A program made the translations under genes and the position numbers. Of a stretch of 41,558 nt of DNA, positions 15,901-22,096 are shown piece after piece (position 1 is the stretch's first letter; every line of letters starts with the position of its first letter). The notes under the pieces were generated by a model. The model did no database searches and was not told the DNA's origin. It worked only from the letters and a program-made list of their open reading frames with translations. Location of the stretch: the NCBI GenBank assembly GCA_023480885.1, contig JAMCWX010000055.1:1-41558 (forward strand), written 5' to 3'. Origin of the DNA: Chloroflexota bacterium. Its GTDB lineage: Bacteria > Chloroflexota > UBA6077 > FW602-bin22 > JACPRP01.

Positions 15901-17044
15901 CCTCATCGGCAATACGGCCCGCCCGAATGAGCCTCTGCATCCCGCCCTGGTTGGTTTTCCAGAACCCAAATCGCGGTCTGATACTCCTGCCATTGAACCC
16001 CACCGCGAATGCACTATTTTCGCCTCCGCTCTGCGATGTCAAGGTGTCGAGACGGAACCGTCTCCCTCCTAGAGGGGTGGCGCTGTCAAGCGCTGCCACC
16101 GAGGTCGTCTCGCCAGATTCCAGAAGTACTTTGGTATACTTTGAGGCGCCCGCCCCACCGGCTGACTTAACCTCATAGAGCTTACGGTATTGGACGCCAG
16201 CCTTATCCCGGGCATACCAGACCACGTAGTCGCCCACCGAAGGCGCAAGCTCGCTCGTCTGGCTGCTCGTTGTAACGAACGTGATCAACGCCACGAAGTT
16301 CCCTGCCCCAAACACCTCATCCATCAACTCGCGCACGTGGTGCACGTTCTCATCCCCGATCTGCACGAAGATGCTGCCCGATTCGCTGAGCAACTCGCGG
16401 GCCAGCAGCAGGCGGTCGCGCAGGTAGGTGAGGTAGGAGTGGATGCCCAACTCCCAGGTGTCGCGGTAGGCGCGGATCTGCTCTGGCTCGGCGGTGAGGT
16501 CCTCGTCCTTGCCGTCCTTCACGTCGCGCTTGTTGACGAAGGGCTGGAAGTTGGAGCCGTACTTGATGCCGTAGGGCGGGTCGATGTAGATCATCTGCAC
16601 CTTGCCCGCCATGCCCTCTTTCTCGAGCAGCGAGTTCATCACCAGCAGGCTGTCGCCGGCAATAAGACGGTTGCTCCAGCCGTGAGGGTGCTTGTAGAAC
16701 TCGACCGCTTCGCGAAGTGGTTCCTTGCGCTCGGTGTCAAACAGGGATAGCTGCACCGGGCCACCGTTGCCATTGCGCTTGCGCACCGCCTCGACGATCG
16801 TGCGCGGATCGATGCGCTCGTGGACGTGCAGCGAGACCGGGGGCACCTCGAAGGAAGAGTGCTCGGCCTTGCCCGCCCAGATCAACTGTGGGTCCAGATG
16901 AGGGTCGTAGGCATACGTTTTCTTTTTGCCGGTCTCAGGGTCGGTCTCTGAGGTCACCAGTCCCACGGGCGGGTTGTTGACCCGCGTTTTGTCCCGATGC
17001 TCGTATTGCTCTATGTCCTTCCTCTCCTGTCCAGGCGAAGCCAT
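12983..17044 (-). CDS. Site-specific DNA (adenine-N6 type) methyltransferase interrupted by an intein
   Basis: Modification subunit of the operon. The beta-class order is seen: catalytic DPPY (MIYIDPPYGIKYG, 155-158) comes before the SAM motif. That SAM motif is split: residues 442-445 (FDPT) are separated from CGSGTTAYVAEKWG (836 on) by a 390-residue intein with Cys1, a terminal His-Asn and a Cys +1. After splicing the motif would read DPTCGSGTT and the enzyme would be 963 residues. The C-terminal half (about 490 residues) is probably target recognition and partner contact. ATG start with AGGTGG upstream. Without splicing the SAM site would be destroyed, so methylation, and safety from the restriction subunit, depends on the intein. 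Confidence 0.9.
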   Translation of the reverse strand: MASPGQERKDIEQYEHRDKTRVNNPPVGLVTSETDPETGKKKTYAYDPHLDPQLIWAGKAEHSSFEVPPVSLHVHERIDPRTIVEAVRKRNGNGGPVQLSLFDTERKEPLREAVEFYKHPHGWSNRLIAGDSLLVMNSLLEKEGMAGKVQMIYIDPPYGIKYGSNFQPFVNKRDVKDGKDEDLTAEPEQIRAYRDTWELGIHSYLTYLRDRLLLARELLSESGSIFVQIGDENVHHVRELMDEVFGAGNFVALITFVTTSSQTSELAPSVGDYVVWYARDKAGVQYRKLYEVKSAGGAGASKYTKVLLESGETTSVAALDSATPLGGRRFRLDTLTSQSGGENSAFAVGFNGRSIRPRFGFWKTNQGGMQRLIRAGRIADEGRALAYIRYIDDFPAYVRGNVWSDFASVQSRTDPKVYVVQTATKVIERCILMTTDPGDLVFDPTCVRKGTGVLAPTLALPAGGEGSAGQPVDGGGGYEQPVLPLSAVKYAAHLPSVGKQTVLPPSTGDHYIPPPSTGDHYIPPPSTGDHYIPPPSTGDHYIPPPSARDHYIPPPSTGEVRRGDAPSAGEIERGNAQRVTQVGCRIVAIDQIQPGNLIFGHDGILHRVLRVIRRPYRGLMIGIRHALNRQTLWLTADHRILCKPRPRTLGGQRDWSASPVGHIERRQQLRREANALERRLWAALRSRQLGFKFRRQHPIGPYIADFYSREAHLVVEVDGATHFEPDEVEYDAQRDTYMRSIGIDVLRFTAKEVAENLGGVCLAIQSQCKLRRESLEGAEWLQAARIQPGDLVFFGAERAAVAVESVEFQYTDEEVYDLEIEDAHSFITEVCVVHNCGSGTTAYVAEKWGRRWITCDTSRVAITLARQRLMAAVFDYYELAHPEEGVGSGFKYKTVPHITLKSIANNPEIDGIYARMHPAIEQALADLNAALKGQTGKFKVTQGGRAGQIVDFAASDGLTYRMPSGQEAPVNALLEWEVPFEFPEDWPEGAREPFQGFHTARRAMQKEMDEAIARHADLETLYDQPYVDRKKVRVSGPFTVEAGPAPAVKSVDELLESAPQPADTSIARSGETLRQAEWRDELLRTGIRGKAEQYMRFARLEPLPGCRWLHAEGETRPSAEGSRTVREEGTAYASQRVVVSFGPEHAPLEQRQVERAIEEAETLVPRPKLVVFAAFQFDPEAAKDIDQTNWPGVTLLKVQMNADLLTDDLKKKRASNESFWLIGQPDVWLERITEGEHIGKWRVAVEGFDYYNTKTGGIESSGKDRIAVWLLDTDYDGRSLFPRQVFFPMAGADEGWAKLARNLKAEIDQELIEAYRGTESLPFEPGEHRRIAVKIVDDRGIESLKVMDLTERG
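14540..15709 (-). mobile_element. Intein with DUF559 (Vsr-like) nuclease domain inside the methyltransferase
   Basis: 390 codons in frame. Block A begins CVRKGTGVLA; the Hint fold resumes at GCRIVAIDQIQPGNLIFGHD. Block B is LTADHRILC (T190, H193). Block F is EVYDLEIEDAHSF (H379). Block G is VCVVHN followed by Cys +1 of the extein. Between blocks B and F, about 217-322, lies a DUF559-like domain (LERRLWAALRSRQLGFKFRR, GPYIADFY, LVVEVDGATHF), a PD-(D/E)XK/Vsr-related nuclease likely to act as homing endonuclease, with D260, E271 and D273 as candidate catalytic residues. Residues 11-136 are a low-complexity insert made largely of 10-residue repeats. All splicing residues appear intact. Confidence 0.9.
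15368..15540. repeat. 30-bp tandem repeat, in frame within the intein
   Basis: Five near-identical 30-base units plus partial copies. They contain the palindrome CCTCCCCCGTGGACGGGGGA-GG (22 bases, complete at 15368-15389). On the coding (minus) strand each unit encodes PPPSTGDHYI. Decayed units extend to about 15600, and a related CCCTCCCCGCCCGCGGGGAG palindrome lies at about 15648-15670. The period is exact and the 'spacers' identical, so it is not a CRISPR array. Confidence 0.85.
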
Positions 17045-17231
17045 CTCCCACCTCGGTCACCAAGTGTTGGGATCTCTCGGATTCGTATCAGATATCGCCA
17101 ATTAACGGCTGATAGTCCGGCCAGTCCTGCCAAACGCCGGCCCTGCGGTTTGGCTCGCACACTGCTGCTTGTCAGCGATAGTATAATCAGGCAACGCGCC
17201 TGGGTCAATAGTCCGCCGCCCTTCCAGGGGC

Positions 17232-17260
17232 TTGGCATAGCCAGTGCTGTCAGGTATATT
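17232..17260 (+). promoter_or_regulatory. Promoter of the HTH-recombinase pair
   Basis: TTGGCA and TATATT with a 17-base spacer, about 30 bases before the ribosome binding site AAGGAG. It lies in the divergent region shared with the restriction-modification operon, whose own promoter I could not identify. Confidence 0.6.
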
Positions 17261-17291
17261 ATCCATCAAAATAGACAAAGGAGCACTCACT

Positions 17292-17522
17292 ATGCTTGAG
17301 CTCAAGGAAGCTTTCATTTCCAGTTCGGAAGCAGCGGCGATTTTGGGCTTGCGTCCGTTCGGCATTCAGAAGCTTATCAGGCGCGGGAAAATCCCCGCCG
17401 TCAAGATCGCTAACCGTTGGCTCATCCCCAGAGCCTTTGTGGAAGAGTTCGCTAAGAGCTACGTCCCCAGGAGGGGCAATCCCATATGGCGAGAGCGGGC
17501 CACAAGGAGGGAACAGAAATGA
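17292..17522 (+). CDS. Excisionase-type HTH DNA-binding protein
   Basis: 76 residues with SSSEAAAILGLRPFGIQKLI and RRGKIPAVKIANRWLIPRAF, the MerR/excisionase-like winged helix (HTH_17 pattern). AAGGAG lies eight bases before the ATG at 17292; a longer frame from 17244 has no such site. The stop overlaps the recombinase ATG as ATGA. Such small proteins act as directionality factors or regulators of the recombinase they are coupled to. The divergent restriction-modification operon starts 250 bases away, so it might also bind there, which is speculation. Confidence 0.8.
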   Translation: MLELKEAFISSSEAAAILGLRPFGIQKLIRRGKIPAVKIANRWLIPRAFVEEFAKSYVPRRGNPIWRERATRREQK

Positions 17523-18652
17523 GGGCAGCGCTTTATTGCCGGGTAAGCACAGACCTACAGGAGAAAGAGCAGACCATCCAGAGCCAGGTCGAGACTCTGC
17601 GCAAATACGCTTACGACAAGGGGTATGAGGTTGTGGCCGAGTTCCTTGACGATGGTTACTCTGGCGCAACCCTGGAACGTCCCGGACTCGACCGCCTTCG
17701 CGATGCCCTCCGGTCTGGAGAGTTCGAGGCGGTGCTGGTACACTCCCCCGACCGCCTGGCCAGAAAAGCCGTCTACCAGGGCCTGCTCCTTGAGGAACTA
17801 GAGAAGGCAGACGTCAGGATCGAGTTCCTAAACCACCCGGTGGACGACAGCCCGGAAGGGAAGATGCTCTTGGGTATGCAAGGTCTCTTCGCGGAATACG
17901 AGCGGGCCAAGATCGCTGAGCGGGCTCGTAGAGGCAAGTTGCATTGGGCTAGGCAAGGCGCCGTCTTCACCGGTTTCGTCCCTTACGGCTATCGCTACCT
18001 CCCTCGCGATGGGGAGCCCAACCGAAAGTCTGGGATGGAGATCGATGAAGCCCAAGCCGCCACGGTTCAGCAGATGTATCGCTGGCTCATAGAGGAACGC
18101 CTCTCCTGTCGCGCCATCGCCAAGCGGCTCACGGAGCTAGGTATACCGACTTGCACGGGCAAGACGCGGTGGCGGCCAAGCACCGTCAACCAGATACTGA
18201 AGGACGAGGTTTACAAGGGCACCTTCTACTACAATCGCGGGCAATCGGTGGAACCGACCCGCCCCTCTCGGCAGAACCCCTACCGCAAGCACAAGCTCAC
18301 GGGGCGGAAGCTGCGACCTCGGAACGAGTGGATTCCCATCCCTGTGCCCGCCATCGTCGACGAAATCACCTGGGAAGCAGCCCAACGTCAGTTGCGCGAG
18401 AACTCCCTTTATTCCCCGCGACATAACACCCACCATTCGTACCTGTTGCGAGGTCTCATACGCTGCCCTCGGTGTGGAGGTGCTTATGTCGGCGGCTTTG
18501 CTCGAGGTCGCCGGTACTACCGCTGTAGTCGGACGGAGCCCTTGGCAGCCAAAGATGGGTGTGTTGTCGTGCGGGGCGTATCGAAGCTGAACCCGTGGAG
18601 GAGGCGGTCTGGAGCGCCATTTGCGAGGCTCTGCAAAAACGCGAGCTGTTGA
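17519..18652 (+). CDS. Large serine recombinase, C-terminus frameshifted
   Basis: Resolvase/invertase catalytic domain with the nucleophile in ALYCRVSTDLQE (Ser10), then VLVHSPDRLARK and FAEYERAKIAERARRGK. A recombinase domain follows (RAIAKRLTELGI, TVNQILKDEVYKG), then half of a zinc ribbon (IRCPRCGGAYVGG). AAGGAGG lies eight bases before the ATG, which overlaps the HTH gene. After the second Cys region the frame goes astray near 18563 and ends in a meaningless tail. The missing coiled-coil part is found in the two other frames downstream. The enzyme as encoded lacks its C-terminal segment and may be inactive unless these are sequencing errors. Confidence 0.88.
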   Translation: MRAALYCRVSTDLQEKEQTIQSQVETLRKYAYDKGYEVVAEFLDDGYSGATLERPGLDRLRDALRSGEFEAVLVHSPDRLARKAVYQGLLLEELEKADVRIEFLNHPVDDSPEGKMLLGMQGLFAEYERAKIAERARRGKLHWARQGAVFTGFVPYGYRYLPRDGEPNRKSGMEIDEAQAATVQQMYRWLIEERLSCRAIAKRLTELGIPTCTGKTRWRPSTVNQILKDEVYKGTFYYNRGQSVEPTRPSRQNPYRKHKLTGRKLRPRNEWIPIPVPAIVDEITWEAAQRQLRENSLYSPRHNTHHSYLLRGLIRCPRCGGAYVGGFARGRRYYRCSRTEPLAAKDGCVVVRGVSKLNPWRRRSGAPFARLCKNASC

Positions 18653-18816
18653 CAGAGGAATACCGCCGACGCGCCGAACAAGCGGAGCGATGGGCACCGT
18701 TGATACGGAGCGCAGGCAGATCAAGACGGCGCTGAAGCGGCTGAAGGTGCAACAGGACCGCGTCACCGATGCCTACATCAACGAGGCGATGGAGTTGGGC
18801 GAGTACAAGGCCAGGA
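18565..18816 (+). pseudogene. Displaced C-terminal part of the serine recombinase
   Basis: Frame 18565 onward reads CRAGRIEAEPVEEAVWSAIC, then KRELLTEEYRRRAEQAERW, the expected continuation of the zinc ribbon and coiled coil. At about 18690 it moves to another frame reading TERRQIKTALKRLK and AYINEAMELGEYKARM. Each jump is explained by a single missing base in a short homopolymer (a T near 18564, a G near 18692). Together with 17519-18652 these segments make one ordinary large serine recombinase. Confidence 0.75.
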
Positions 18817-19268
18817 TGGTATTCGGGGGCAACGGCTACATGTCCAACACCGAGGAGCGCATTCACACAGGGGTGTTCAAGGGCGAAGGGATGAGCCCAG
18901 GTGCTGACAAGCGCAGGGGAGGCGCCAGCTACTTCTTCACTCGCATCAAGGCCCAGGTCGAATGGAACGCGGGCCACCCGGTGTTCGACAAGCGGCTCCT
19001 GCTGAGGTCGGATAACATCAGCTACGATGTGGACTACTACGGCGCCGCTGACGAAGCGAGCAAACAACGTCGGGCGGCCGACATCGCCGGGTGGAAGAGC
19101 AACGCCAACAGCGTGACCAACGAGACCATCACCAAGAACGGATTCAGCGCCCTGAACTACATCGTGCGAATCAACAGCCAGGGCAGGCGGAGCGAAATCC
19201 TGGACCTGCTCCGGCAGCACGGTATTACCCGCCTGAACGGGCGGAAGATCGAGGATATCGTCGTATGA
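18690..19268 (+). CDS. Chimeric ORF: recombinase tail fused to an unrecognised domain
   Basis: 192 residues. Roughly the first 42 belong to the recombinase coiled coil (ending LGEYKARM). The rest starts at about 18817 with VFGGNGYMSNTEERIHTGVF and continues GADKRRGGASYFFTRI and NGRKIEDIVV. The second part looks like a compact domain cut from a larger protein, vaguely like C-terminal domains of phage head or toxin proteins. I cannot name it. No good ribosome binding site precedes the ATG. The stop overlaps the next gene by four bases (ATGA). It may be the remains of a deletion that joined two genes. Confidence 0.5.
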   Translation: MGTVDTERRQIKTALKRLKVQQDRVTDAYINEAMELGEYKARMVFGGNGYMSNTEERIHTGVFKGEGMSPGADKRRGGASYFFTRIKAQVEWNAGHPVFDKRLLLRSDNISYDVDYYGAADEASKQRRAADIAGWKSNANSVTNETITKNGFSALNYIVRINSQGRRSEILDLLRQHGITRLNGRKIEDIVV

Positions 19269-19633
19269 CACCACAAGAACATCTGGCAAAACTAATGCAG
19301 TATGGGGCCACGGTCGAGGTCAGGAAAACCGCGGGAGGCCCATACCTGGCCCCCTGGCCTGTCGACTACCTGAACTGGGACGGCGACACTCTAGTTTTCT
19401 GGTGGATCGGCAGTTCGAACGGCACCCGACCCCACTATGTGAAGGCGACCAAGGTGGAAGATCGGGGCGATGGCATATTCGCCTTCACGACCTCGCAGGG
19501 CGACGTCGCGACGCTGGAACCGGCGTGGAGCCCAGAGCAGTTTGAAATGCTCCGGAACTGGCGGCAACTGAAAGCGAGTGGGCAGGGGCAGCGCAATTAC
19601 GATGAGGGAGGCTGGCATTATGGCCAGGTATGA
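19265..19633 (+). CDS. Hypothetical protein
   Basis: 122 residues, not recognised. It is rich in Trp and aromatic residues (PWPVDYLNWDGDTLVFWWIG, LEPAWSPEQFEMLRNWRQL) and looks soluble and beta-rich, with no signal peptide or membrane segment. The ATG overlaps the stop of the chimeric ORF, and its own end overlaps the next gene by 14 bases, so three genes are tightly coupled. A small protein right after a toxin-like domain could be an immunity partner. That is only a hypothesis from position. Confidence 0.6.
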   Translation: MTPQEHLAKLMQYGATVEVRKTAGGPYLAPWPVDYLNWDGDTLVFWWIGSSNGTRPHYVKATKVEDRGDGIFAFTTSQGDVATLEPAWSPEQFEMLRNWRQLKASGQGQRNYDEGGWHYGQV

Positions 19634-20057
19634 GGTAATGCGCGAGGCCGTAGGGGATCGCAACCTGGGGGCAATGCGGACGGACTTGATCTGGGTCTAT
19701 GGCCAGGAAGGGATTAAGGTGGGAGCTGTCAACAGCTACGAACACCTGGCTGCTGATTACCAGGCTCGCATCGAGCAGGCGGGGGCCAATGGCCACAGCA
19801 CGCTGGATAGCTGGTTCTATTGGTCAGCTAACGGTGGCAACGGCTACGCCAACGTGCGCACAACCCCAGAAGTTCAGGAGGGGCCCGATACCTGTCTCCG
19901 TATTCCTCATGGAATAAAGAAAAAGCCGCCAATCCGTGAACCGTATCAGTTCGAGATTGGCGCCAGAAAAGGCGCGCTTCAGTTGGTAGTATCATGGCAA
20001 ACTAGCGAGAGTTGTCAAGCAGCCTCACGCGCTGCACCGAAGTTCCCATATCTCTGA
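19620..20057 (+). CDS. Hypothetical protein, 3' part doubtful
   Basis: 145 residues from an ATG eight bases after GGGAGG. The first part (MARYEVMREAVGDRNLGAM, GHSTLDSWFYWSANGGNGYA) looks like a real soluble protein. From about residue 95 on the composition changes (PHGIKKKPPIREPYQF, SESCQAASRAAPKFPYL). The end overlaps a convergent gene by 43 bases, so the native C-terminus may be lost. Function unknown. It is coupled to the preceding gene by a 14-base overlap. Confidence 0.5.
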   Translation: MARYEVMREAVGDRNLGAMRTDLIWVYGQEGIKVGAVNSYEHLAADYQARIEQAGANGHSTLDSWFYWSANGGNGYANVRTTPEVQEGPDTCLRIPHGIKKKPPIREPYQFEIGARKGALQLVVSWQTSESCQAASRAAPKFPYL

Positions 20058-20326
20058 CCATCCTTGGCAAAACCAGCGAGATAACTAATTGCTGGCTTTC
20101 CTTCAGGCCATTCGTTAACTACGGATATCTCGATCGCATCGCCAGCATTTACAGTCGCAGTCAACTGCTGAAACAGATGCTCATCAAGGACCTTCACAGA
20201 TTGAGAAATGATCTTCTCTTTACCGTCTGGTCTGCGCGCGCGCTTCCACCATGCTAGCGCAGGTGGCTCCCCCGGCACAATGCCTCCGACATTCACTTTC
20301 AAGGTAACCTGCTGTCTATTCATCAT
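20015..20326 (-). CDS. Hypothetical protein
   Basis: 103 residues from an ATG six bases after AAAGG, which itself lies in the last codons of the upstream gene. It has VTLKVNVGGIVPGEPPALAW near the N-terminus and AGDAIEISVVNEWPEGKPAI further on, suggesting a small beta-rich soluble protein. No family recognised. It follows the 20329 gene with almost no gap, so the two form a pair. The 3' end overlaps the convergent ORF on the other strand. Confidence 0.6.
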   Translation of the reverse strand: MMNRQQVTLKVNVGGIVPGEPPALAWWKRARRPDGKEKIISQSVKVLDEHLFQQLTATVNAGDAIEISVVNEWPEGKPAISYLAGFAKDGQRYGNFGAAREAA

Positions 20327-20328
20327 AC

Positions 20329-21129
20329 TCAACCTTTGGCCTTGGGTCTTATCTTGGGTAACAATGGCGGCAAGCGCTTCTCAGGAGACGCCATTTGAGG
20401 CGGCGGCTCGCCAGTTCCGCCTGTATCGATAACCGTGTCGCTTTCAAGATCGTATATGCCGATCTGATCATACTTCTTCCCAAGACGGATAGTCAATTGC
20501 TTATCAGACAAAGTTGCTGAGACATCCAGATAAGTCAGATCCTCATCTGTATCAAACCAAGTGCCGACACTATTCCGTGGATCTCTCAATAAATCCAAGT
20601 TCTCCTCAATGAAAGCACGCAGGATCCTATGATCAATAACCGAGACTGCGTAGAGCTTCTTCCCCTTCAAGTTGCCGAAATACGGGTTGAAAGTTGAACC
20701 GCCATCGGTGTTGTGAGCTTCGGTAATTTGCTCAACTAAATCGCTTGTATCAAGTGACTTGGGCAACGACAACTTCGGGTTCGATAGATATTCAATAATA
20801 TCAGAAGTTGTCACATCGTCGGCCTGCAATGCCTTTTCCATCCACTTCTTGGTTTCCTTCGCGCCAAGTATATCACGCAAGCTCCTCGCATAGCGCATCG
20901 ACCCCCAGCGCTTATCAACCTTCCGCCCGACGAAGTCCTCCAACTTCACCGCGCCGTTCTTGTAAGCTTGGAAGGCGGCCTTGCCCAGTATTTTCTCCTT
21001 CTCGGCATCAGATAGCTGCTCGAACAGGTCCGTGCCTTTCTCCACCTGTACCTGGGTCTCTGGCACGTCCTTGAAGCCAAGCTCTCGCCAGGTCTTCGTC
21101 ACCTGCACCATCGCACATCTGCTGTTCAC
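20329..21129 (-). CDS. Hypothetical protein, phage head/MuF-like features
   Basis: About 266 residues. The N-terminal part (SDAEKEKILGKAAFQAYKNG, then KLEDFVGRKVDKRWGSMRY) recalls the C-terminal region of phage minor head (SPP1 gp7/MuF-like) proteins. The middle (KLYAVSVIDHRILRAFIEEN, TWFDTDEDLTYLDVSATL) is unrecognised, and the tail is Pro- and Lys-rich. The start is uncertain: GTG at 21129 or ATG at 21111, neither with a good ribosome binding site. It may be a fragment of a prophage gene. No other capsid, terminase or tail gene is seen nearby. Confidence 0.55.
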   Translation of the reverse strand: MNSRCAMVQVTKTWRELGFKDVPETQVQVEKGTDLFEQLSDAEKEKILGKAAFQAYKNGAVKLEDFVGRKVDKRWGSMRYARSLRDILGAKETKKWMEKALQADDVTTSDIIEYLSNPKLSLPKSLDTSDLVEQITEAHNTDGGSTFNPYFGNLKGKKLYAVSVIDHRILRAFIEENLDLLRDPRNSVGTWFDTDEDLTYLDVSATLSDKQLTIRLGKKYDQIGIYDLESDTVIDTGGTGEPPPQMASPEKRLPPLLPKIRPKAKG

Positions 21130-21257
21130 GGGTTTGCAGTAGTTTCAACGTCACGCTTACCTATGAGGAATCGAATCAACTCCGTGGTATAATTGCAGCG
21201 AACGCCTCGGCGCTGATCCTCTCGCCAGCCTAGCAACTGTTGGAGGTAATCTCGGCT

Positions 21258-21362
21258 ATGGTAATCAACAATACCGAGACAGGAATGAGCCGGTTGTCCA
21301 TCAGCCTTGGCTTCTGGTCGGCCTTCGCAATCGCCGCTGCATTTGTGGTTTTCACGATCTAG
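21258..21362 (+). CDS. Possible small membrane protein
   Basis: 34 codons from an ATG 11 bases after GGAGG. They encode a short polar start and one hydrophobic helix (SISLGFWSAFAIAAAFVVF). The spacing is a little long, so this is only a candidate. It is followed by a second hydrophobic frame at 21421. Confidence 0.35.
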   Translation: MVINNTETGMSRLSISLGFWSAFAIAAAFVVFTI

Positions 21363-21420
21363 CAAGTGGCGAAAAGCGCCTCCTGGCGCGAATCGCTCTC
21401 TGTGAGGCAGACTGGGGAGC

Positions 21421-21645
21421 GTAATAAGGCTCGCGTTCCTGGCGAATGGGATCTTCTGCATCCTGGGAGGCGTCGGCTACGCGCTCGATATCGTGTTGCT
21501 GGCCTTCCTGACGCTGAACTTCGGCACGGGCGGCGCAGTCCTGGTCGCGGCGATTTCTTTGTGCGTGCTCTTCAAAAGGATGGGGAGCAGGTCTTTGGAG
21601 CCTTTGCCAGACCCTCACCTTACCTCACCTGGCCCATTCCATTGA
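21421..21645 (+). pseudogene. Fragment of a membrane protein gene without a start codon
   Basis: Open frame of 75 codons reading VIRLAFLANGIFCILGGVGY, then DIVLLAFLTLNF and GGAVLVAAISLCVLFKRMG, clearly two hydrophobic segments and a basic end. There is no ATG, GTG or TTG between the upstream in-frame TGA (21403) and this sequence, only a CTG. It looks like the remnant of a small membrane protein, perhaps once joined to the frame at 21258. The longer plus-strand frame 21366-21803 in this region is not convincing. Confidence 0.35.
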
Positions 21646-21735
21646 CAAAAGGGGCCAGGCTCGCCGCGCTCCATCCCGTGTGCAAGAGGAGCGCGGCATC
21701 TTGGAAAGGATCTTGCAGAGGATCTCCCAAAGTGA

Positions 21736-21805
21736 GTTCAGGGGCGGACAGCCAGTATCAAAGGGACTGTTTTCGGCACTTCCGATACCCTGTCCGCCCC
21801 TGAAC
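21736..21805. repeat. 70-bp palindromic element
   Basis: Perfect 16-base arms GTTCAGGGGCGGACAG and CTGTCCGCCCCTGAAC with a second inner pair (GTATC/GATAC). A related copy that has lost its right arm lies at 27765-27819. It is one of several repeats in the otherwise gene-poor stretch 21646-22096. Confidence 0.75.
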
Positions 21806-21871
21806 CCAAAGGGAGAGGGGATAACGCCTCCACCCTACAGCGATTTGCGATGAACCCCGGCAGGCATGTTC

Positions 21872-21921
21872 CCCTATTCCCTATTCCCTATTCCCTATTC
21901 CCTGTTCCCTATTCCCTATTC
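21872..21921. repeat. CCCTATT heptamer array
   Basis: About seven units of CCCTATT with one CCCTGTT variant, the reverse complement of the array at 5988-6011. It lies just upstream of the cooS promoter. Confidence 0.7.
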
Positions 21922-21953
21922 TCCCCCCTTCTCAATCTATTTGCTATAATTAC

Positions 21954-21982
21954 TTGACAATCCCCCCAAGTCTCACTATCAT
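21954..21982 (+). promoter_or_regulatory. Strong sigma-70-type promoter of cooS
   Basis: Perfect TTGACA, 17-base spacer and TATCAT. The leader of about 105 bases holds a GCTCCC/GGGAGC palindrome and ends in AAGGAGG. No CooA/CRP-type or known riboswitch motif was recognised. Confidence 0.75.
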
Positions 21983-22096
21983 CATAATTAGCAACTTAAT
22001 CTGCCCATTCCTGTGCGTCTCGCTCCCAGGGAGCCCTCCTGTCGGCACATTACCCATCGAGTGCGCGCCCGGGAGCTATCTTCTAAGGAGGAGTCA

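Noticed and set aside
9679-17044. DISARM or BREX defence locus
   Set aside because: Only methyltransferase, helicase-nuclease and two small genes are present; no DrmA/DrmB/DrmC or BrxL/PglZ-like gene, so a type III-like restriction-modification operon fits better.
21366-21803. 145-codon plus-strand ORF
   Set aside because: Runs through the 70-bp palindrome and a different hydrophobic frame; looks like chance.
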